Of a stretch of 42,621 nucleotides of DNA, positions 24,781-33,215 are shown piece after piece. Under the pieces are notes generated by a model. The model saw only the letters and a program-made list of their open reading frames with translations, had not been told where the DNA came from and searched no databases. The translations under genes were made by a program, and so were the position numbers. This DNA is from Acidobacteriota bacterium (lineage in GTDB: Bacteria; Acidobacteriota; Terriglobia; Bryobacterales; Bryobacteraceae). Numbering within the stretch: the first letter of the stretch is position 1; every line of letters begins with the position of its first letter. Location: assembly GCA_025354885.1 (NCBI GenBank), contig JANXLY010000101.1, positions 1 through 42,621 of the forward strand, given 5' to 3'.

Positions 24781-25002
24781 TGGCCGATGAAAAAATCGAC
24801 TTCAGCGACATTTCCGAAATAACGGACAAGCAATGTGCTGGCGCTGTTCGCGGATTGCTCGCACGTCCGGAGACGCGAAATATCTGTATCCGACTGAGTG
24901 CCGTTGATCTGGACATTGCAAATAAACTTGCCGCAGCCAAAGGGCTGCCGTATCAGGCGTAGGTCAAGAGTTTCTGTGAACTGATAACAAAAGACGGCTG
25001 AG
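24735..25002 (+). pseudogene. BrnA antitoxin, frameshifted copy
   Basis: Begins MTTKKQKKELGALAVNGR like the 14164 antitoxin (MPTQKQKKELEALAAMPA), then stops. From 24780 the frame shifts and reads DEKIDFSDISEITDKQCAGA, VRGLLARPETRNICIRLSAV and NKLAAAKGLPYQA before a TAG. The 3' end has lost about 40 bases found in the intact copy but rejoins it at GACGGCTGAG. So it is a duplicated and degenerated copy, not an active gene. Confidence 0.8.
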
Positions 25003-25008
25003 AATAAT

Positions 25009-25222
25009 TCAGCTGCGCGACTTAGCGCATGGATGGCCAAAGCTGATGCGGAGTCGGTTGCGGTGAGGGTGGCGAGACGTTCGAGGGTTTGGGAGGAGAG
25101 GCGGGTTCGCCCGCCTCGATGACGGCATGGGCCAAGGCGAATTCGGTGGCAAGCTCTTCGTGCGCCTGGCGATAATTCTGCTGCTCCATCCACTTCTCTT
25201 GTAGATCAGGTACTTTGGTCAT
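25009..25222 (-). pseudogene. HigA antitoxin, HTH deleted
   Basis: The N-terminal 40 residues (MTKVPDLQEKWMEQQNYRQA, then HEELATEFALAHAVIEAG) match the lead of HigA-type antitoxins. The helix-turn-helix core is missing. The rest continues in other frames as LSSQTLERLAT and NRLRISFGHP, recognisable pieces of the C-terminal end. The DNA-binding part is deleted and the reading frame broken twice. It overlaps the toxin stop by 4 nt. Confidence 0.65.
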
Positions 25223-25431
25223 TTCAAAATTTCCATTGCTCGCTTGAGTGCTAACGCAATCTCAGATGTTGGCGTCATTTGCGTTTTCTTGATGAAGATA
25301 CCGACCACCACAACTCGTTTAGCATGGGCGGTAAAGTAAATATCCCTTGAAATCCCATCTTTACCTTTCATGCGCATCTCCCCGAGAGACCCACGAAGGT
25401 GACTGACGTGTGGCTCACGGACCCGCTCCAA
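25219..25431 (-). pseudogene. HigB/RelE-type toxin, N-terminally truncated
   Basis: 70 residues from a TTG, with an in-frame TAG three codons upstream. REPHVSHLRGSLGEMRMKG, then DGISRDIYFTAHAKRVVVVG and IFIKKTQMTPTSEIALALKR are the C-terminal two thirds of Gp49-like/RelE-fold toxins. The N-terminal helices of the family are missing. It could be expressed as a short protein but is probably inactive, consistent with the broken antitoxin next to it. Confidence 0.6.
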
Positions 25432-25653
25432 TCCAAACTATTCGATTAGTTGAGAAATTTAATAAAAACTGCCCCGCATGTCAGCGGGAAACAATTCGAG
25501 TTCTTGGTCCACGAGCGCATTGAGGGTTTCTACGATCCACGTCATTACGGTTCATTGCAATCTAGCGCTTTTGCTATATCGCCAGCCTCTAGCTTCGGTC
25601 CGCCCGCTGCTTGTTTCTTCCTTGCGCCATCTAGACTTAGAACAGGATCTCTT

Positions 25654-26010
25654 GTGGAAGACCAACCTGACCAGAATCGCGCGCTTGTCCTGGTGAAGCT
25701 GCTGCATACTGCGGTGTGGTTTTTCTTTGCTGCCTGTATTGTGGCGATTCCGGTGGCTGTCGCGTTGGGGTGGTTCCGTTGGGTTGTGGTTTTGAGCGGA
25801 CTGGTGTTTTTCGAGTGTGTGGTGCTGGCGTTCCATCGGGGGCGGTGTCCGTTGACGGATGTGGCGGGGCGCTACACCGATGCGCGTGGAGACAATTTCG
25901 ACATTTATCTCCCTGTTTGGCTAGCGCGATACAACAAGGTGATCTTTGGCAGCCTGTTTTTGATTGGCGAGTTGTTCGCCGTCTGGCAGTGGTGGAGAGT
26001 CTCGAATTAG
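25654..26010 (+). CDS. Small conserved membrane protein
   Basis: About 118 residues from a GTG at 25654. Upstream in-frame sequence to 25450 looks non-coding, so the later start is preferred. Three hydrophobic stretches (LLHTAVWFFFAACIVAIPVA, WVVVLSGLVFFECVVLAF and KVIFGSLFLIGELFAVWQW) suggest an integral inner-membrane protein. Between them is a soluble loop with RCPLTDVAGRYTDARGDNF. I recall similar unnamed proteins in Acidobacteria. Function unknown. Confidence 0.65.
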   Translation: MEDQPDQNRALVLVKLLHTAVWFFFAACIVAIPVAVALGWFRWVVVLSGLVFFECVVLAFHRGRCPLTDVAGRYTDARGDNFDIYLPVWLARYNKVIFGSLFLIGELFAVWQWWRVSN

Positions 26011-26188
26011 ATTTGTTCTGGATTGGTGCGTAATTGCAAATGGGACGGTCGAGCCGTTTAACGATGTCGAATTATTGGAGGGTTCAGGTCGCGGTGAAAA
26101 GCAGCTTCATTCTCGAAGGAGTAGCGGAGCTTGGGCGAGTATTTGACGGCATTCCTGCTCTACTTTGGCGGTGCTAAGATCACAGCTT

Positions 26189-26509
26189 ATGGAACATGCA
26201 ATCCGGATTCATGTTGAAGCACTTCCAGCGGGCGTTTTTCTTGCCACTTCCAACGATGTTCCAGGGTTAGTTGCGCAAGGCAGGACTGTGGCTGAGACAC
26301 TGGAAATTGCCAGGGATGTGGCACGGAAACGTCGGCACTTAGGCTTTTACTTTGACCGACAGGCACCAGGCAGTCACATACTTTGGTTCCATCTGGAACG
26401 AAATCTTTACACTGTCTTACCTAATCATTCCGGGGACATTCCAGAGGGCACGCTTCGAGCGATCTTAAATCGGGCGGGAATTGAAGCGGATGACTTCTTG
26501 GGCTCGTAA
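26189..26509 (+). CDS. In-frame HicB-HicA fusion relic
   Basis: 106 residues from the ATG at 26189. Residues 1-48 (IRIHVEALPAGVFLATSNDV, then PGLVAQGRTVAETLEIARDV) are the N-terminal domain of a HicB antitoxin. From residue 49 (RHLGFYFDRQAPGSHILWFH, then PNHSGDIPEGTLRAILNRAG) it is a HicA toxin, including the GSH with the catalytic His (His63). The C-terminal DNA-binding part of HicB and the first helix of HicA are missing. A deletion has therefore joined the two genes in frame. Whether the fusion is stable, self-inhibited or dead cannot be seen. An upstream TTG at 26165 is unlikely as start. Confidence 0.7.
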   Translation: MEHAIRIHVEALPAGVFLATSNDVPGLVAQGRTVAETLEIARDVARKRRHLGFYFDRQAPGSHILWFHLERNLYTVLPNHSGDIPEGTLRAILNRAGIEADDFLGS

Positions 26510-26580
26510 ACGGGGAAGTGTTCTGCGTGCCTTTGAGTCGGAGAAAGTTCAGGATTTTGGATCCAGGATCAGCGCCAGGC

Positions 26581-27546
26581 TTAGAGCGACACGGCGTTCT
26601 TTGCCACGTAGTCATCCACCAAACTTTCGTCGCGCGAAACATAGTGGAATAACTCCGCATAGCTCAGGCCGTGGGGCTTGCCGCGGGTGCGGTCTCGAGA
26701 GAGGGCAAAGTATTTCGTATACTGCCGGTTCGCCGTCTCGTCGTCGTTGCCCAGCAGGAGCAGGCGCTTGCCTTGTGCGGCGAGCTTCGCTCTTAGCCTC
26801 GCGCCCAGGTTTCCAGCCGGACCCTGCGTGACGTTGGCCAAATTGGCGTTTACTTTCGCGTCCATGTAGTTTGTAATATCCACCGCCCGGTTGACTAACT
26901 GAGGACCGCGTGCAAAGTAGTAAGCATCCTGTGGGCCATGGGCTGTGAGCCCAGCGCGGAAGTGCTCCGGGTAGTCCCATGCGGCTCCGGCCATCCAGAA
27001 GGCCGATTCGACCGCGCGTGCCGTCACGTAATGGTCCGGGTTCTGTTCATACAGTCCAGACGGGTCGTAGACAAGTACTGTGTCGATCTTCAACAAGCGG
27101 AATAGAAAGATCAAACGCGCGCGAATTTCCACCAGGGGCCAGGCGTCCATGTTGTGATTCGGGTAATTGAGGAAGAAGGATTCCTTACAGCCCAAGCGCT
27201 CTCCGACCTTTACAGTGTCGCGTTCGTTCTTCTGGACGATGTCGCCGATCGAAGAGCCTTCGCCGGCCATCGAATCGTCGGAAACCGTAATCAGGTAACC
27301 GGTATAACCTTCGTCGATTAACTTGAGTACCGTGCCCCCGGCGAAGATGGGGATGTCGTCGCAATGGGGTTGAATCGCGGCCAGCACTTTGCCTCGATGG
27401 GGTTTGCCGCGAACGGGGCGCTCGATGGTGACCTCGGTCTGGTAGGAGACGCTGCCGGTGCCACCGGCTTTATACTCCCGCTCGATGGGTGGCTCCTGCA
27501 TCATGCCGACAAGAAGGGGAGACTGGAAGAAATCGCGGCGTTGCAT
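26581..27546 (-). CDS. PIG-L family deacetylase
   Basis: 321 residues. It begins MQRRDFFQSPLLVGMM, a possible export signal with an RR pair. The zinc-binding motif QPHCDD near residue 59 corresponds to HPDD of LmbE/PIG-L proteins. A second His-containing motif is NPDHYVTAR near 168, and NYPNHNMDAW also fits. The family removes N-acetyl groups from amino sugars or similar substrates. Here it is divergent from a GntP permease and a SelA-fold PLP enzyme, so an N-acyl amino-sugar acid is a possible substrate (inference). It is of normal length. Confidence 0.85.
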   Translation of the reverse strand: MQRRDFFQSPLLVGMMQEPPIEREYKAGGTGSVSYQTEVTIERPVRGKPHRGKVLAAIQPHCDDIPIFAGGTVLKLIDEGYTGYLITVSDDSMAGEGSSIGDIVQKNERDTVKVGERLGCKESFFLNYPNHNMDAWPLVEIRARLIFLFRLLKIDTVLVYDPSGLYEQNPDHYVTARAVESAFWMAGAAWDYPEHFRAGLTAHGPQDAYYFARGPQLVNRAVDITNYMDAKVNANLANVTQGPAGNLGARLRAKLAAQGKRLLLLGNDDETANRQYTKYFALSRDRTRGKPHGLSYAELFHYVSRDESLVDDYVAKNAVSL

Positions 27547-27597
27547 TTCTAGATGCTACTCCAGTGCAGTGTAGAATTGCGAGTCAGTGAACTAACG

Positions 27598-28935
27598 GTG
27601 CAAGAACACGGACCATTCCTTCTCGCGATGACGATGGGGGCTGTCGCGCTACTGCTCATCCTCATTCTGTGGGCGAGGCTGCACGCGTTTCTCGCATTGT
27701 TGATCAGCTCGATGGCGCTGGGCCTGGCCTGTGGCATGGACCCACTCAAAGTTCTCAAGTCGATTCAGTTCGGCTTTGGAGACGCGCTGGGATTTATTGC
27801 GGTGGTGGTGGCGCTGGGAGCAATGATCGGCCGGTTTCTGGAGCACTCGGGGGGCGGGAGGGTGCTGGCCGAATGGCTGCTGGGGAAGTTCGGGCGAGAG
27901 CACGCGCAGTGGGCGGTTCTCGCTGCGGCGTTCCTCGTCGGGCTACCAATCTTCTTCGAAGTCGGCTTCATTATCCTGGTTCCGCTGGCCTGGAATCTGG
28001 CCCGGGAATCGAAGAAGTCGCTGCTGTTTTATGGCCTGCCGATGACTGCTGCCCTTACCGTCACTCACGCGATGATTCCGCCGCATCCGGCCCCATCGGC
28101 TGCCGCTTCGTTGCTGGGCGCTGACCTTGGAAAAACTATTCTGTACGGGGCGCTGCTGGCAATTCCGATGGCCATTAGCGGAGGCATCGTTTACGGGCGC
28201 TGGATTGCGGCGCGAATCTTTGTGCCGGTGCCGGAGATCGCGACGCGCAACCGTCCGGTGGAAGAGTCGGGAACGCCGCCGCCCGTGGGCCTCGTTCTAT
28301 TGCTGCTCCTGCTGCCCGTGCTGTTTATCTTCGCGGCCTCGGTGGCCGACCTGTTGCAGTTGCCTTCGCGCACACAACTGGGTTTTCTGGGCCATCCCTT
28401 TACGGCACTGCTGCTCACAGCACTTCTGTCGATGTATCTTTTCGGGGCACGCCGGGGCCTGAACCGCGAGCAGATCGGCAAGATGGCCACGGACTCGCTG
28501 ATGCCGATCGGCACCTTGCTAGCCATCATGGGCGGGGGCGGCGCATTCAAGCAGGTGCTGATCGATTCGGGGGTCGGCCCGTACGCGGGTGCGTTGCTTG
28601 CGTCCTCGGCCATCTCTCCGCTTTTAGTGGCCTACCTGGTGGCGGCTGGATTGCGCATGGCGCAAGGCTCGGCGACGGTTGCAATCATCACCGCTGCAGG
28701 TATCGTAGCTCCGCTGATGAAGGGCCTGGCTGGCTACTCGCCGGAGATGATCGTGCTGGCGCTGTGTGCCGGGGGCACGATTTTGTCGCACGTGAATGAT
28801 TCCGGTTTCTGGTTGGTAAGCGAGTATTTCGGCATGACGGTGCCGCAGACGCTGCGCAGCTGGACGACGATGAAAGTGATTACCTCGCTTGTGGGCATTG
28901 CGTTTATTCTTGCGGCTCAGGCATTGAGAGGATAG
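27598..28935 (+). CDS. GntP-family gluconate/sugar-acid permease
   Basis: 445 residues from the GTG at 27598. An ATG at 27553 is in frame but only 6 bp from the divergent gene. It has about 12-14 hydrophobic segments and family blocks such as GFGDALGFIAVVVALGAMIG, FLVGLPIFFEVGFIILVPLA, MIPPHPAPSAAASLLGADLG and AGGTILSHVNDSGFWLVSEY. It is an inner-membrane secondary transporter for gluconate-like acids. The following gene starts 6 bp after its stop, so it is operonic with a SelA-fold PLP enzyme. By context the substrate may be an amino-sugar acid. Confidence 0.9.
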   Translation: MQEHGPFLLAMTMGAVALLLILILWARLHAFLALLISSMALGLACGMDPLKVLKSIQFGFGDALGFIAVVVALGAMIGRFLEHSGGGRVLAEWLLGKFGREHAQWAVLAAAFLVGLPIFFEVGFIILVPLAWNLARESKKSLLFYGLPMTAALTVTHAMIPPHPAPSAAASLLGADLGKTILYGALLAIPMAISGGIVYGRWIAARIFVPVPEIATRNRPVEESGTPPPVGLVLLLLLLPVLFIFAASVADLLQLPSRTQLGFLGHPFTALLLTALLSMYLFGARRGLNREQIGKMATDSLMPIGTLLAIMGGGGAFKQVLIDSGVGPYAGALLASSAISPLLVAYLVAAGLRMAQGSATVAIITAAGIVAPLMKGLAGYSPEMIVLALCAGGTILSHVNDSGFWLVSEYFGMTVPQTLRSWTTMKVITSLVGIAFILAAQALRG

Positions 28936-28941
28936 GACTGC

Positions 28942-30117
28942 ATGAGTATATACGAACAATTCGGCGTCCGCACCATCATCAACGCCAAAGGCCCGTCGAC
29001 GCGCGTCTCGGGCGGCTTTCTCGAAGCGGAGGTCAGTGCCGCGATGGCCGAGGCTGGCCGACATTGCGTCGACATGGCGGAGTTGCAAGCCGCCGCCAGT
29101 TCGGTGATTGCGGGCATTACTGGTGCCGAGGCAGGCATTGTGACTTCAGGCGCTGCGGCGGGGTTGTTGCTCGGGACTGCAGCCTGCGTTGCTGGTCTTG
29201 ACCCAGCTCAGATGTCGCGATTGCCCGACACGCGCGGCATGAAGGACGAAGTGATCATGGTGCGCAGCCAGCGCAACTTCTATGACCATGCCGTTCGCGC
29301 CGCCGGTGTGCAAATCATCGAGGTCGGCTTGCCGGACCGGGTTTCTGGTGCGGGCGTGCGCGATGCGGAAGCCTGGGAGATTTCTGCGGCGATCACGGAG
29401 CGCACGGCGGCGGTTGTGTATGTCGCAACTGGAAGGTCGCGCCCGGTGCTGGCCGAGGTGATTCGCGTCGCGCATGATCGGGGAGTACCCGTCCTTGTTG
29501 ATGCCGCTGCGCAGTTGCCGCCGGCTTCGAACCTGCAGCACTTCATTGCACTGGGGGCAGATCTCGTGGCATTCAGTGGCGGCAAGGCGATCGGGGGACC
29601 GCAAGGTTCCGGTATCCTGTGTGGCCGCCGCGATTTGATCATGTCCGCGATTCTGCAAAATCTGGACCTCGACATTGAGTGGGCGCAATGGTCTCCTCCG
29701 CTTGGCCTGATCGACAAGCAGCGATTGGCGGGCTTGCCTCCGCATGGCATCGGCAGGACTTGCAAGGTGGGCAAAGAGACAATCGTGGGCTTGCTTGTGG
29801 CCTTGCAGCGTTTTGTCGCTTCGAGTGACGCACGCCGCAGGCTCGTCTGGTTGGCACGAATCGAGCGGCTCGCTGCGGCCTTATCCACGCTTGGGAATGC
29901 CACTGTCGTGCTGCGCGATGGACTGCTGCCGAAGCTGGCAATCACGCTTATGGAAGGCACGGCGATGCAAGCCTGTGTGCAACTGCAGGATGGCGACCCC
30001 TCGGTACAAGTGGATCCCTCGGAGGTGGAGAACGGCAGACTGTTGGTGAACCCGTCCTGTTTAGCGGATGACGAGGTGGAGCTGCTCGCGCGGAGGATCC
30101 GCGAGGTGATTGGCTAG
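28942..30117 (+). CDS. SelA-fold PLP enzyme, D-glucosaminate ammonia-lyase-like
   Basis: 391 residues. The fold is that of SelA/cystathionine-type PLP enzymes: GAEAGIVTSGAAAGLLLGTA at the phosphate site, Asp187 (LVDAAAQLPP) for the pyridine nitrogen, and Lys215 in FSGGKAIGGPQGSG for the internal aldimine. Proteins of this kind beside a GntP transporter are often annotated as D-glucosaminate-6-phosphate ammonia-lyase (DgaE-like) or as SelA-like. It would eliminate ammonia from an amino-sugar acid or cleave a related bond. It is not a selenocysteine synthase by context (no selB or tRNA-Sec nearby). Confidence 0.75.
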   Translation: MSIYEQFGVRTIINAKGPSTRVSGGFLEAEVSAAMAEAGRHCVDMAELQAAASSVIAGITGAEAGIVTSGAAAGLLLGTAACVAGLDPAQMSRLPDTRGMKDEVIMVRSQRNFYDHAVRAAGVQIIEVGLPDRVSGAGVRDAEAWEISAAITERTAAVVYVATGRSRPVLAEVIRVAHDRGVPVLVDAAAQLPPASNLQHFIALGADLVAFSGGKAIGGPQGSGILCGRRDLIMSAILQNLDLDIEWAQWSPPLGLIDKQRLAGLPPHGIGRTCKVGKETIVGLLVALQRFVASSDARRRLVWLARIERLAAALSTLGNATVVLRDGLLPKLAITLMEGTAMQACVQLQDGDPSVQVDPSEVENGRLLVNPSCLADDEVELLARRIREVIG

Positions 30118-30144
30118 TTGTCTCACACGATATGATGTTGAGCA

Positions 30145-31593
30145 ATGCCGCCGCTGCGTCTGCTCGCTTTACTCATTGCCGCCCTTCCCTGCCTCGCGCA
30201 ATACACCATCCAGCGCGCCACATCGCCCATTACGATCGACGCTAAACTCGACGAAGCCGCCTGGCGTAATGCCGCCTCGATGGGCGACTTCAGCTTCAAC
30301 TGGTATCAGTCCGGCGACAAGGAGCAAACAGTCGTCAAGATCCTTTACGACGACGAAAATTTGTACGTCTCCTGGTACGTGCACGATAAACACATCTCCG
30401 CCTACCAACGCCAGCGCCACGGCCCTGTTTCGAAGGACGACTGTGTCGAAATTTTTATCGCCCCCAACGCCGCCAAGCCAGGGAACTACTACACCTGGGA
30501 AATCAACGCCATCGGCACGATGCTCAATCGCAACAAGTCGGACTGGTACACCGGCGGCGCCACTTGGGAGCCCGTAGGCGTTGAATACAAAACGACCTTC
30601 CATGGTGCCGATAAGAAGGACGAGATGCCGGAAGACGATCACTGGATTGTCGAAATGAAAGTCCCGCTGCAGAACTTCTCACACGATGCCGCGCACACGC
30701 CTCCTCTTGATGGGGACCAGTGGCGTCTGAACGTCAATCGCATTGGGGGAAAAACGAATCCTCAGCTCAGCAGTTGGGCCCCTATTCTGCCGCCGCTTAA
30801 GAGCTTCCACTCCCCGGAGGCCTTCGGCAGCGTCAGCTTTGCGAACCCACCAGTGCCAGCTCAAACTCGCGGGCTCGGCATGCGCCGTATTCGTTTCAAT
30901 CCGGCCGATGCCAAAGCCGGTGGCGAAATCTATCAGCGCTCCTGCACGATGTGCCATGGTCTCAACGGTGAGGAGGGCGATCGCGCCCCGGCGCTCGGCG
31001 CACAGCGCCGCTACCTCCGCAGAACGTCGGAAGATCTCTACGACGCCATCAAAAATGGAATCAAAGGTACAGGCATGCCCGGTTCACCAATCCCGGAAAC
31101 GGAAGTCCGCAAATTGGTTGCCTACATCCATTCGCTCCGCGCCACGGCCGTCGATCTCGAAGTCCCCGGAAACGTCGCACGCGGCGGCGAACTCTTTGAA
31201 GGCTCTGCCAATTGCTCGAAATGCCACATGGTCAATGGCCGCGGCGGCATCAGAGGACCAGATCTTTCGGACATCGGCGCGGAACGCAGTCTCGCCGCCA
31301 TCCGTGAAGCACTGACCATCCCCAAGCCCTTTGCACCTCTTCGCTTCCAACCCGTCAAAGTCGTCACGCGCAAGGGTCAAACCATCACGGGACTCCTCAA
31401 AAACCAGCACAACTCCAGCTACCAGATCCTCGGTAACGACGAAAAACTATACTTATTGTTCAGCTCCGAAATCGAATCCATCGAATTCCAAAAACAATCG
31501 CTGATGCCGGCGAACAAATATAAGTCACTGCCCGCAGCCGACCTCGAGGACTTAGTCGCCTATTTGAGCCGCCAAGCCCGGAGCCGGAGATAA
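30145..31593 (+). CDS. CBM9-like domain fused to two cytochrome c domains
   Basis: 482 residues with a signal peptide (LLALLIAALPCLAQ). Residues ~20-235 form a CBM9-like beta-sandwich (ITIDAKLDEAAWRNAASMGD, then YVSWYVHDKHISA), usual for proteins near PQQ dehydrogenases. Then come two cytochrome c domains with CTMCH and CSKCH. The region IREALTIPKPFAPLRFQPVK is a putative haem-domain linker. It is a periplasmic electron shuttle. The stop is 3 bp before the PQQ dehydrogenase ATG, so it may serve as the electron acceptor and partly as a sugar-binding anchor for that enzyme. Confidence 0.88.
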   Translation: MPPLRLLALLIAALPCLAQYTIQRATSPITIDAKLDEAAWRNAASMGDFSFNWYQSGDKEQTVVKILYDDENLYVSWYVHDKHISAYQRQRHGPVSKDDCVEIFIAPNAAKPGNYYTWEINAIGTMLNRNKSDWYTGGATWEPVGVEYKTTFHGADKKDEMPEDDHWIVEMKVPLQNFSHDAAHTPPLDGDQWRLNVNRIGGKTNPQLSSWAPILPPLKSFHSPEAFGSVSFANPPVPAQTRGLGMRRIRFNPADAKAGGEIYQRSCTMCHGLNGEEGDRAPALGAQRRYLRRTSEDLYDAIKNGIKGTGMPGSPIPETEVRKLVAYIHSLRATAVDLEVPGNVARGGELFEGSANCSKCHMVNGRGGIRGPDLSDIGAERSLAAIREALTIPKPFAPLRFQPVKVVTRKGQTITGLLKNQHNSSYQILGNDEKLYLLFSSEIESIEFQKQSLMPANKYKSLPAADLEDLVAYLSRQARSRR

Positions 31594-31596
31594 CCG

Positions 31597-33171
31597 ATGC
31601 GCCTCTTCTTCTTTCTCTCCACCGTTGCTTTTGCCCAAGTCACTTATCAGGACTTACTCAAGCCGAATCCGGCCAACTGGCTCCACTACAACGGCCAGTA
31701 CCATTCCCAGCGTCATTCGCCGCTCCAACAAGTGACCAATGCCAATGTCAAAAACTTAGTCCCCCAATGGATGTTTCATGTCGATAGCGCCCGTCGCCTG
31801 GAAACAGTGCCGCTCGTGGTCGATGGCGTGATGTACTTCACGCAACCGAACGAAGTCTACGCCCTCGACGCCCGCAGCGGCCGCGAGATCTGGCGTTACG
31901 AACGCCAGCCTGCCCTTCAAAAAGGCCCCAACCGGGGGGCCGCCGTCTATGACAACAAAGTCTACATTGGTACCCCGGACGCGTTCCTTGTCGCACTCGA
32001 CGCCCGCAACGGTTCGCTGCTTTGGGAAACCAAACTTGCCGAAGCGAGTGAAGGCTACTGGTCGCCCGCCGCGCCAATGGTCATCAAGGACAAAGTGATC
32101 ATGGGGATTGCCCCCGGCGATCACGGCCTGAACGGCTTTCTCGATGCCTACGACGCCAACACTGGAAAGCGTCTCTGGCGCTGGCATGCCATCCCCAAAC
32201 CCGGCGAACCCGGCAACGACACCTGGGCCGGTGATTCCTGGAAAACCGGCGGTGGGGCGACCTGGCTTACAGGTTCCTACGACCCGGAACTGAATCTCCT
32301 CTACTGGGGCACTGGGAATCCCGCTCCTGATTTTGATGGCGAGGTGCGCAAAGGCGACAACCTCTACACCGAATGCATCGTCGCCCTCGATGCCGACACC
32401 GGCAAGATGAAGTGGTACTTTCAAACCACGCCCTGGGACGTGCATGACTGGGACGCAGTCGAAATCCCGATCCTCGTCGACACGAGTTACAAAGGGAAGC
32501 CGCGCAAATTACTGGTCCAAGGCAACCGAAACGGTTACTATTACGTGCTGGACCGGGTAACAGGCGAGTTTCTCCAGGGCACCCCGTTCATTAAGGAGAT
32601 CAACTGGGCCAGTGGCCTCACGACTAAGGGCCGGCCGATCCGAGTGGAAGGCGTCATCCCCAGCCTGAAGGGAACCAAGACCTGCCCCGCCACTTCCGGG
32701 GCGACAAACTGGATGTCCCCCGCTTACAACCCGGACACCAACTGGTTCTACCTGGTCGCGCAAGAAGGCTGCGGCATCAACACGAAATCGCGAGATACTT
32801 TCCGCCCCGGCGGCAATTCGTTCATGGCGACCGGCTATGTCGAGAGCCCCGAAGAACCGTGGCAGATGTACATCCGCGCGCTCGATGTTACGACCGGCAA
32901 GATCATGTGGGAGTACAAGCAGGAGAACTCCAGACGCTACGGCGCTGGACTGCTCTCGACGGCCGGCGGGCTCATTTTCGGCGCCGACGATCAAGGCTTC
33001 CTCACAGCCCTTGATGCCCGCAGTGGCAAAGCCCTGTGGACCTTCAACACCGGTCAGCAGATTAGCGCCCAACCCATCACGTACATGGTCAACGGCAAAC
33101 AGTATGTCGCCATCGCGAACGGCTCGAGCGTTGTCTCTTTCGCGCTGTTTGAAACGGCTCACATCCAATGA
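31597..33171 (+). CDS. PQQ-dependent alcohol dehydrogenase (methanol/ethanol type)
   Basis: 524 residues with an N-terminal signal (MRLFFFLSTVAFAQ), an eight-bladed propeller and W-docking repeats (ARSGREIWRYE, ARNGSLLWETK, ANTGKRLWRWH, ADTGKMKWYF). It has no C-terminal cytochrome domain, which the upstream gene could supply. The catalytic Asp is in DVHDWDAVEI (D284), and Asp286 lies two positions later. In XoxF- and ExaF-type enzymes this extra Asp coordinates a lanthanide; calcium types lack it. The vicinal Cys-Cys of classical enzymes is absent. So it is a probable lanthanide-dependent dehydrogenase, by motif only. Substrate unknown. Confidence 0.88.
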   Translation: MRLFFFLSTVAFAQVTYQDLLKPNPANWLHYNGQYHSQRHSPLQQVTNANVKNLVPQWMFHVDSARRLETVPLVVDGVMYFTQPNEVYALDARSGREIWRYERQPALQKGPNRGAAVYDNKVYIGTPDAFLVALDARNGSLLWETKLAEASEGYWSPAAPMVIKDKVIMGIAPGDHGLNGFLDAYDANTGKRLWRWHAIPKPGEPGNDTWAGDSWKTGGGATWLTGSYDPELNLLYWGTGNPAPDFDGEVRKGDNLYTECIVALDADTGKMKWYFQTTPWDVHDWDAVEIPILVDTSYKGKPRKLLVQGNRNGYYYVLDRVTGEFLQGTPFIKEINWASGLTTKGRPIRVEGVIPSLKGTKTCPATSGATNWMSPAYNPDTNWFYLVAQEGCGINTKSRDTFRPGGNSFMATGYVESPEEPWQMYIRALDVTTGKIMWEYKQENSRRYGAGLLSTAGGLIFGADDQGFLTALDARSGKALWTFNTGQQISAQPITYMVNGKQYVAIANGSSVVSFALFETAHIQ

Positions 33172-33215
33172 CGCCAACTCGACGCTTTCCCATGCTCGAA
33201 ACTGGAGGACGGACC

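Noticed and set aside
25450-25653. N-terminal extension of the small membrane protein
   Set aside because: Composition is non-coding-like and the hydrophobic protein begins after GTG 25654.
28942-30117. Selenocysteine synthase SelA
   Set aside because: The fold is SelA-like, but the GntP neighbour and lack of selB or tRNA-Sec nearby point to an amino-sugar acid lyase.
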